From contig SABY01000033.1 in NCBI GenBank assembly GCA_009928785.1, forward strand, positions 1 through 32,834: DNA of 32,834 bases, given 5' to 3'. The notes under the pieces are model-generated. The model searched no databases. It worked only from the letters and a program-made list of their open reading frames with translations, and was not told where the DNA came from. The translations under genes were made by a program, and so were the position numbers. The DNA comes from Clostridia bacterium (GTDB taxonomy: Bacteria > Bacteroidota > Bacteroidia > Bacteroidales > 4484-276). Below, piece after piece: positions 31,101-32,834 of the stretch. Every line of letters begins with the position of its first letter. The first letter of the stretch is position 1.

Positions 31101-31350
31101 TCACGGATTTCATATAGATCATGTTATCCACACCATTTACCTGCTGCTCGATGGGCATGGCCACCGATTGCTCTACGTTGATGGCGTTGGCGCCGGTGTA
31201 ATAGCCGCTTACCGAAACCATCGGCGGAGCAATGTCGGGATATTGTTCGGTGGGAAGCTGCGTGACAAATACAAGACCCACAATAACAATCACGATGGCG
31301 ATAACAATGGCAACAATGGGTCGGCGGACGAAGAAGTTACTTTTTTCCAT
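28192..31350 (-). CDS. RND efflux pump, HAE1 (AcrB/MexB) family
   Basis: A proton-driven inner-membrane transporter of hydrophobic and amphiphilic compounds, 1052 residues, close to AcrB length. The N-terminus (FFVRRPIVAIVIAIVIVIVG) forms TM1 and is followed by LPTEQYPDIAPP. The TM4 proton-relay aspartates lie in GIVVDDAIVVVEAVQ (D410, D411), matching AcrB D407/D408, and the TM10 lysine lies in AMAAKNAILIIEFA. Two large periplasmic loops and twelve TM helices are recognisable, and FNRFGRLYKTYVQAQPEYR is typical of the HAE1 branch. Its start overlaps the adaptor gene by 14 bp. Drug-type rather than heavy-metal (CusA) specificity is inferred from these motifs. Confidence 0.97.
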   Translation of the reverse strand: MEKSNFFVRRPIVAIVIAIVIVIVGLVFVTQLPTEQYPDIAPPMVSVSGYYTGANAINVEQSVAMPIEQQVNGVDNMIYMKSVNANDGSMSLQITFDIGTDPDMNTVFTQNRVSSATPKLPESVKQYGLKTEKSFSFPILVITLSADDDRYSQQFLGNYMAINIQDILAREPGVGRVDLLGSSEYSMRIWVKPDRLASLDVTIPEIVNAIRSQSVIVPGGKFGAEPAPPGTEFTYTVRLPERLKSEEEFTDIVVRVNDNGSQIKIRDLATVELGVESYNAYTRLDGKSAGMFMIYQAPGSNAVEIADNLRERMEELSKTFPEGITYTVSLDSTKAITTGIKEIFETLIIALLLVILVVFLFIQDWRATLIPTIAIPVSLIGAFIVFPMLGFSINVLSLLGLVLAIGIVVDDAIVVVEAVQVNIQNGMNSIDATNKAMREVTAPVIATTLVLVAVFIPVAAMGGITGRLYQQFAITVAISVLFSSLNALTLSPALCALLLRKPKPYKGLVGKFFAGFNRVFDKTTDSYTTFAGHFARKMKRGAIYILIMVVALVFVGKGVPGGFIPEEDQGYFMVNIQLPNAASLQRSDVVTREIEEMLMEFEEIQYVTSATGFSLLSGALSTNTAFMFVSLTDWSERDRTALEMVRAVNKKLAGVVGAQAIAMGPPAIPGLGSGSGFSIVLQDKSGGTPEYLAEQSMQFIRAAYARPEIANIFTPYGASTPQRYIDVNRDMILKAGVNLNDLYTTIGAFLGGAYVNDFNRFGRLYKTYVQAQPEYRINEEQINLFFVKNKEGKSIPLSAFVDVKKISGPDFTNRFNLYRSAELTGSPAPGYSSDQALDALEEVAAQVLPAGMGYEWTNMSYQERKASGTGNIVFVFSLLFVFLILAAQYESWSLPFSILLGTPFALLGALLALLIARLFSESYVNNVFAQISLVLLIAMAAKNAILIIEFANLKFQEGRSLYDSAIAAARLRFRPILMTAFSFILGILPLLVATGAGSEARKVMGMTLFGGMVVATALGVLFYPMLYILIGKLAGYEKKRDKLNAEEQIIKS

Positions 31351-32530
31351 TGCTGTCGTCGTTTGTTTGTTCTGTTTTGGATTGATATGTCACCATCTGG
31401 GCATCCACTGTGGTGCCGCTTTTCACCTTTTGCAACCCCTCTATTATTACCACTTCATCGCCTTGCAGTCCTTCGCTGATCACGGCATAATCCTGATAAA
31501 TGGCGCCTTGCTTTACCGGACGGACTTCTACTTTGGCGCTATCGTTGACAACATAAATGGTATATTGACCCTGTATCTCGTTTAGCGCTTTAAGCGGAAT
31601 AATTGTGGCCTGCTGCACCAGTGCTACCCTGGCTTTTACGCGTGCAAACTGCCCTGGTCGCAGCAGTTTGTCAGGGTTTGGAAAAATAGCCTGAAGCAGG
31701 ATACTCCCGGTAGATGGGTCCACCTGCCGATCGATAAAGTTGAGCCTGCCAGGGTTAGGATAGATAGACTGGTCGGCCAGGATAAGACTAAGCCTTTCGG
31801 ATGCTTCTGCGGTGGTGTCACCATTATCCCTCATTTTTATGATTTGCCGGGCAAAATGGAGATACTCCTGTTCGCTCAGAAAAAATTCTACCACCACATC
31901 ATTTATGTTCGAAATGTAATTGAGCACAATAGGGTTGGGGCTTCTTCCGACGAAGTCGCCAACTTTGGCCATTGTTTTTCCAATAATGCCGTCGATGGGT
32001 GCTTTGATGAGCGAATATCCAAACTCGATGTCCGCTGATTCCAGGTTGGCTTCGGCGGCTTCAAGGCCGGCTTGTGCCGCGTCGCGCTGTGCCACGGCGG
32101 CATCCAGATCGCGCTGGCTCACCGCGTTGTTGGCAGCCAGTGGCCTGATGCGTTTCAGGTCGCTCTCGGCTTTAACGAGCATGGTTCTGGCCTGAGCCAC
32201 ACCGCTCATCTGCGCAGCTACTTTGGTTTGCAGTGGCAGCGGATCGATGGTGTAGAGCAGTTGCCCCTTTTTCACGAAAGTGCCCTCTTTAAAATGCATG
32301 GCTTCCAGCACGCCCTCCACACGGGCGCGGATGGCGATGTCCTGCAAACCATACACTTGGCCTACAAAGTCCTGGTAGATGGGTATGTCGCGGCGCTCCA
32401 CTTTTACAACCTCAACTTTTGGTGGTGGTGGTGGCGACGCATCGTGGCGGTTGCACCCAAAGGCAAGCAGCAAAATGATAGGTAAGGCCATGAGCACGAA
32501 GTAGCTCCGGCGAGGAGTAAAATGTTTCAT
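31337..32530 (-). CDS. RND efflux adaptor (membrane fusion) lipoprotein
   Basis: The periplasmic adaptor linking pump and outer-membrane channel, 397 residues. The start is set at 32530 (MKHFTPRR...) because it gives a lipoprotein signal ending at Cys26 (LLLAFGC); the frame extends to 32566 without a better start. A proline run follows the Cys. Next come the barrel-sandwich half-motif VYGLQDIAIRARVEGVLEAMHFKEGTFVKKGQLLYTID, a helical hairpin (about 90-150, Ala/Gln/Asp/Glu rich), and SLIKAPIDGIIGKTMAKVGDFV as the second half. The beta-barrel and membrane-proximal domains end the protein. It is the first gene of the operon, with a promoter-like sequence upstream. No regulator gene is visible within the window. 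Confidence 0.95.
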   Translation of the reverse strand: MKHFTPRRSYFVLMALPIILLLAFGCNRHDASPPPPPKVEVVKVERRDIPIYQDFVGQVYGLQDIAIRARVEGVLEAMHFKEGTFVKKGQLLYTIDPLPLQTKVAAQMSGVAQARTMLVKAESDLKRIRPLAANNAVSQRDLDAAVAQRDAAQAGLEAAEANLESADIEFGYSLIKAPIDGIIGKTMAKVGDFVGRSPNPIVLNYISNINDVVVEFFLSEQEYLHFARQIIKMRDNGDTTAEASERLSLILADQSIYPNPGRLNFIDRQVDPSTGSILLQAIFPNPDKLLRPGQFARVKARVALVQQATIIPLKALNEIQGQYTIYVVNDSAKVEVRPVKQGAIYQDYAVISEGLQGDEVVIIEGLQKVKSGTTVDAQMVTYQSKTEQTNDDSNGKK

Positions 32531-32629
32531 AAAAATGTGTTTGTTATAGTCCAATGCCTTTTGCAACCTGAACGTGTTGCATTGTGAATTTCATAGCTCC
32601 CGAAAGCAACGCGCTTCTTTTAGAGGCGT

Positions 32630-32664
32630 CAAAACTAATAAAGTTATTTATGGTATTAGCCAAA
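32630..32664 (-). promoter_or_regulatory. Candidate promoter of the efflux operon
   Basis: On the minus strand a -33 TTTG (32664-32661) and a -7 TAGTTTTG (32637-32630) are 23 bp apart, at the long end of the range known for Bacteroidota promoters. Both boxes match the consensus exactly. Transcription would start about 90 nt before the adaptor ATG at 32530. Confidence 0.5.
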
Positions 32665-32674
32665 ATCCCCGGAT

Positions 32675-32687
32675 GATTCTAAGAATC
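32675..32687. promoter_or_regulatory. 13-bp palindrome just upstream of the efflux promoter
   Basis: GATTCT-A-AGAATC is a perfect odd palindrome starting 10 bp before the -33 box. It could bind a regulator, but it adjoins dispersed-repeat sequence and may simply be part of that. Confidence 0.3.
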
Positions 32688-32726
32688 CGCGAATTGCCAC
32701 GAAAATTATTTGCGGACAAAAGATCA

Positions 32727-32797
32727 TCCACGAATTGCCACGAATTAAGCTAATTCACACGAAGTGGTCTGTATTTAATAAGGTAATAAGGTTTGAT
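32727..32797. repeat. Repeat block upstream of the efflux operon
   Basis: ATCCACGAATTGCCACGAATT, then AAGCTAATTCACACGAAG, matches 26303-26334. AAGGTAATAAGGTTTGAT (32780-32797) matches the arm at 26716. Both motifs occur in the same order and orientation at both ends of the operon. A partial extra copy (CCGCGAATTGCCACGAA) starts near 32687. Confidence 0.75.
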
Positions 32798-32834
32798 GTG
32801 AGCGGGGGAATTTTTCCACTAAGGTTAGTTGATT

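Larger units (their letters stand above)
32531..32834. other. Upstream region of the efflux operon
   Basis: No gene is visible to the window end. It holds the candidate promoter (32630-32664), a 13-bp palindrome (32675-32687) and repeats related to those beyond the operon 3' end (32684-32797). The neighbour beyond the window edge is unknown. Confidence 0.7.

Overview
The window looks like a chromosomal segment of a member of the Bacteroidota, probably an environmental relative of the Bacteroidales. Three things point there: several start codons are preceded by the Bacteroidota -7 promoter box TAnnTTTG rather than by -35/-10 boxes; Shine-Dalgarno motifs are largely absent; and the gene order DUF4271 - hemD - rnpA - S41 peptidase is familiar from this phylum. 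Intergenic gaps are unusually rich in tandem repeats and small palindromes.

Layout. (1) 1-915, minus: 5' part of an acyl-CoA dehydrogenase gene cut by the window edge, then a divergent gap with a 10-bp phased AATT repeat. (2) 1357-5655, plus: a lipoprotein GH13 amylase-like enzyme and a secreted GH31 alpha-glucosidase, separated by REP-like palindromes; then a small GtrA-family membrane protein (5765-6160). (3) 6253-8081, minus: cytidine deaminase, hotdog thioesterase and a ChaN-like protein in one tight cluster. (4) 8213-12071, minus: DUF4271 membrane protein, hemD, rnpA and a C-terminal processing protease. (5) 12072-13146: divergent gap dominated by an 11-copy, 65-73 bp hairpin repeat array. 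(6) adk (plus) converging on a fused ADP-forming acyl-CoA synthetase/GNAT protein (minus), then a secreted Asp-box (BNR) beta-propeller protein (minus). (7) 19117-23846, plus: pyruvate phosphate dikinase with a lysine-rich tail and ATP-type PEP carboxykinase, each with its own intrinsic terminator. (8) 24227-26287, plus: YggS-type PLP protein and a calcium/sodium exchanger, with a 66-bp tandem array between them. (9) 26788-32530, minus: a complete tripartite RND efflux operon (adaptor, pump, outer-membrane lipoprotein), bracketed by related repeats in the same order and orientation.

Functionally this is mostly housekeeping and central metabolism: starch/maltodextrin breakdown in the cell envelope, the PEP/pyruvate/oxaloacetate node, acyl-CoA metabolism, nucleotide salvage, haem synthesis, RNase P, envelope proteolysis and drug/solvent efflux. 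I see no CRISPR array, no rRNA or tRNA gene, no transposase, no phage genes and no recognisable defence system. The least explained signals are non-coding: the 12273-13002 hairpin array, the phased AATT tract at 1011-1155, and the repeats framing the efflux operon. The most interesting proteins are the synthetase/GNAT fusion that keeps both expected phospho-histidines and the pyruvate phosphate dikinase with 20 lysines in its last 38 residues.
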